This document shows, in pieces, positions 61,106-64,000 of a stretch of DNA of 64,000 nucleotides. The notes under the pieces were generated by a model, which saw nothing but the letters and a program-made list of their open reading frames with translations, was not told the DNA's origin and did no database searches. This DNA is from Hyperoplus lanceolatus (taxonomy: Eukaryota; Chordata; Actinopteri; Uranoscopiformes; Ammodytidae). The number at the start of each line of letters is the position of its first letter. Positions within the stretch are counted from its first letter, which is position 1. The stretch covers positions 5,991,001 through 6,055,000 of the forward strand of contig CM049405.1 of NCBI GenBank assembly GCA_026929865.2, given 5' to 3'. The position numbers and the translations under genes were made by a program.

Positions 61106-62230
61106 AATGTCATGTTCAGGCCAGCAACAACAGCATAACAACGGAAAACACACACATCACTGAATCCAGGAAAAGTCTATTTAGGAGTTATTTTCTCACA
61201 CAAATACGTAGCAGCAGTGTCTACCCCTTACACAGAGTACAGTGGATAGGAAACAATACAAACGTGTAAAAAGCAAGAACAATTACTGTATGAACTCAAT
61301 CTGTTTCTTTACTATGAATTATGGGACCTAATATCAATACTATTTTCTAACGAAATTACAACAGCTTTGGTGAATTCAGATGAAAGATTTGATGGCCATG
61401 AGTGTGATAGTATTAATAATCTGAATATGATGAAGTGTTGTGTTTTTTATTAGTATTTTATATTATGCTATATTAGTCTAGATACACATACTTCACATTT
61501 GAAGCCAAAAAGCAAATAATAGAAGATGAAAATCCAATAACGGTCATATCGCTTCCTCTCCTTCGTCTGTGCAATATCCGAACAGGGATATTTCAAGTTT
61601 TATCTTTAAAGGCAGGATCAAAATTTCAGCTAGCGATTGATCCCCAGAAGTTTTAACAGCTCAAAGCACAAAAACTAAACCCTCAAATGCTTTCGTCCTG
61701 CTTTTCAGAACTAAAAGGCTTCCTGGGGCCTTTGAAACCTGATTTTTTTTTTTTCATTTCCAAACCTAATATATTTTATCATTCAAAACCGGTTCTATAT
61801 TTCTATATATTTGCGACCCATGCACGAGTGTGCAAGAGACTTGAAGTAAAATTTTTCCACTATTTGCAAGCATAAATAAGTCAGACAAATCCTTTCAGAG
61901 TCGAATATTCGTACCATGTGGTTACATGGGGGTGGTTAGTTGTTCCCAATTAATCAATATACTGTACATTGCCTAATGTGGTAAATAAAAGTCTATTATA
62001 ACAGTTAATGAAAAAATTAAAGAACTCAAATTAGCTTTTAATCAATCTCCTTAGTGTTTTCCTGAATGGTAGACTACTGTAATATAAATATAAATATATA
62101 ATAATTAAGTCATGAAGACAAACTATAATTGTGTTAGCCCCTTTGTCTTGTAAAAAAATGTAGAAAAAACATAATTCAATGACTAGTCTACTGTAGGCAA
62201 GAATCGACCAATTCACTACTATGACTGTGT
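61106..62230. other. Non-coding AT-rich stretch
   Basis: No gene or defined repeat. Confidence 0.4.
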
Positions 62231-62600
62231 AGCTCAGCGCCAGGGCTGGACTGGCCATCGGGCGTACCGGGCAACGCCCGGTGGGCCAGCATTCATTTTG
62301 GGCCGGGCCGGGTCCATTAAAAAAAAATTTAAAATTAAAATCTTTTTTTTTTTTTTTTTTTGGACCCTCGGCTGTGTGACTCGGCCCGGCCTGGCCAATT
62401 CACACAGTCGAGGGCCGAGGTCCCTTCCCTCTTGGGAGTGTCATGGACATATAAATGTGCGTGCAGGCTGTCAACTTCACCTGAAAGTTAAATAAAACTT
62501 TACTCATTACTCATTATGATTGGTTCCAGGGGCCTGGCCCAATCACACACACAGCAGAGGGCCGCCCAGTCAGAGGCTACATTGAATTGTATTATGACGC
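62231..62600. mobile_element. hAT-like terminus with GGGCCGGGCC-rich core
   Basis: CAGGGCTGGACTGGCCATCG at 62241 is a familiar teleost hAT-like end. It is followed by a GC-rich hairpin (ACCGGGCAACGCCCGGTGGG) and a T-run. The text TCGAGGGCCGAGG near 62408 inversely repeats CCTCGGCTGTG near 62366. No opposite terminus was found. Confidence 0.4.
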
Positions 62601-63029
62601 ATTCAACTTCTACTCGGTAATTATCAGCATCTGACGATGGTCAGTTACGTTCAGGGCCGTCGGACTGTGGACAGGCTTGGGGGGCCCAAGGCAGAGGGGG
62701 GTTACGCCCAAAAAAATAAAAAAATATTTTTTTATTTTTTTTACTGCCTCAATATAGGCCCATGATCTTTGAAGGCCCAGATAAATGTTATTTAGGGAAA
62801 AAAAAGATATCAGGGGCCTTTCATTCGTCAGTACATTTTTGTTATTTTTTAAATAACATTGTTCGGGGCTACGAAGATCAGGGGCCTATATTGGGCTATT
62901 AAAAAATACAAACGAAGGGAAAAAATTCCCGAAGCTGACTGGATTTTTTAAACATGTACATTTCTTCTTTCTGCTTTTTGGTCATTCTGTGTCTATACAT
63001 TATTCCAGAAAATAGTACTAAATATCAAA

Positions 63030-63680
63030 TCAGTTTCAAATCAGTTTTATTTGTATAGCCCAAAATCACAAATAGCATTCGTCTCAATGGGCTTTACAGT
63101 CCATACAATATGATACAGTATGGTACAATATGACACAACATGATAAAATATGAAACAATATGACACCCTGCCCTTACACCCTTAGCTCGGCTGAGAAAAA
63201 ACTCCCAGTAAAAAACCCTTTACCGGGATTAAAAAAAATAGAAGAAATCTCAGGGAGAGTTGACAGAGTAAGGGATCCCTCTCCCAGGACGGACATGCTG
63301 CAATAGATGTCATTGGTAGAGAAAAATCACGAAGGATTTTGATCATTGTCCAGATGTTTAGATGGTAATACTAAAGAAAAGTGCAGATAGTATGGATGCA
63401 GGACGAATTCAGATGATGCCAGAGGATCCACACCATCACGTCTCGTCTCCACCAGGGAAAACTAAGGTTTCCAGCACCGGGATTTCACCCCACGTCTCCA
63501 GGTGGTATCTTTAACCACTGCAACATCTTACGCGTAGGCGATCCATTCTCAGATGTTGCCAGAGGGGAGACCAGATCCACACCGTCTCACCACGACCAGG
63601 GAAAACTGGAAGAGGACAGACAAGCAACCAAGCTTACATAGGAAACAGTTGATTTAGCCTTAGTTTTCTCCTCAAAGTGC
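63030..63680. repeat. Common teleost dispersed repeat
   Basis: Begins TCAGTTTTATTTGTATAGCC and GGGCTTTACAGTCCATAC, then AGAAAAAACTCCCAGTAAAA, TCTCAGGGAGAG and GGATCCCTCTCCCAGGACGG. This is a text I recognise as widely dispersed in fish genomes. Class uncertain. Confidence 0.55.
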
Positions 63681-64000
63681 ACCAGATTGATGAATTTTAC
63701 TTTAACATTTAAAAAAAAATCTTACGGGGGAGCATTCCCCCGGACCCCCCTAGAAGGTCCAGGGTCCACGACACAGTCTCCCAAATTCCTGTGAGAAACA
63801 CTGTGTGTGTGCATGGTTATTAAGAGTCATTAGACCAGGGATTGTGTTCAAGTACGCTTAATGATTTGGTCATTCATCAATAGAAACATTGTGTTGTTAT
63901 CTGGCTCAGAGAGGGACCAGTCACTCATACGTTTTGGACTATAGACAAACATAGCTTTTACATGTTTGTATTGTAAGACCGCCTCTCAGAGGGCCCATCA
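63681..64000. other. Window end
   Basis: GGGGGAGCATTCCCCCGGACC at 63725 is a short hairpin seen in teleost hAT-like repeats; otherwise nothing. Confidence 0.3.

Overview
The window looks like nuclear DNA from a ray-finned fish, probably a percomorph teleost. The evidence is AT-rich intron-bearing sequence, long CA/TG microsatellites, a class II CPD photolyase with vertebrate exon structure, and a dense load of fish-type transposable elements (L2/CR1-like LINEs, a retroviral LTR element, PIF/Harbinger, hAT and Tc1/mariner relatives, tRNA-derived SINEs). There are no prokaryotic operons, rRNA genes or CRISPR arrays. Species and chromosome cannot be named from the sequence. All alignments and identities here were made by eye.

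Layout. 0-7 kb is non-coding DNA with CA/TG microsatellites, a telomere-like patch and small MITEs. 7.1-10.8 kb holds a CpG-rich element with TAA target duplications, a broken Tc1/IS630-type transposase and an element with 5-bp duplications. 12.3-21.3 kb is a retroviral LTR element: paired LTRs, primer-binding site, gag with one zinc knuckle, a decayed protease and an env-like scrap. No pol core was recognised, and an L2/CR1-like LINE (15.5-20.3 kb) lies inside it. A second decayed copy of that LINE type follows at 21.3-26.1 kb. 26.1-30.4 kb is mostly non-coding with one foldback MITE. 30.5-34.6 kb is a head-to-tail Harbinger-like arrangement, interrupted by a 1.96-kb DNA transposon that I cannot classify. 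34.7-37.8 kb carries two hAT-type elements; the second keeps possible first exons of a transposase.

The main host gene is at 39.9-44.1 kb on the minus strand: a nine-exon class II CPD photolyase, the enzyme that repairs UV cyclobutane dimers using light. Exons 1-5 exist again, head to head on the plus strand, at 45.1-47.5 kb, so 40.85-47.67 kb is a large imperfect palindrome with about 1 kb between the start codons. Each side has its own TATA-like box and leader splice donor. The second copy lacks exons 6-9 and has frameshifts. The first copy has all nine exons but apparently three single-base deletions in exons 1 and 2. Identity between the arms is patchy, from about 98-100% in parts of the distal arm to poorly alignable near the centre and in intron 2, which suggests gene conversion. 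Each arm also carries a MITE the other lacks.

47.7-50.7 kb is nested hAT-type elements. 50.7-64 kb is mainly non-coding with an L2 tail, MITEs, a SINE and common teleost repeats. The mobile elements are mostly relics; the photolyase locus is the only convincing host gene.
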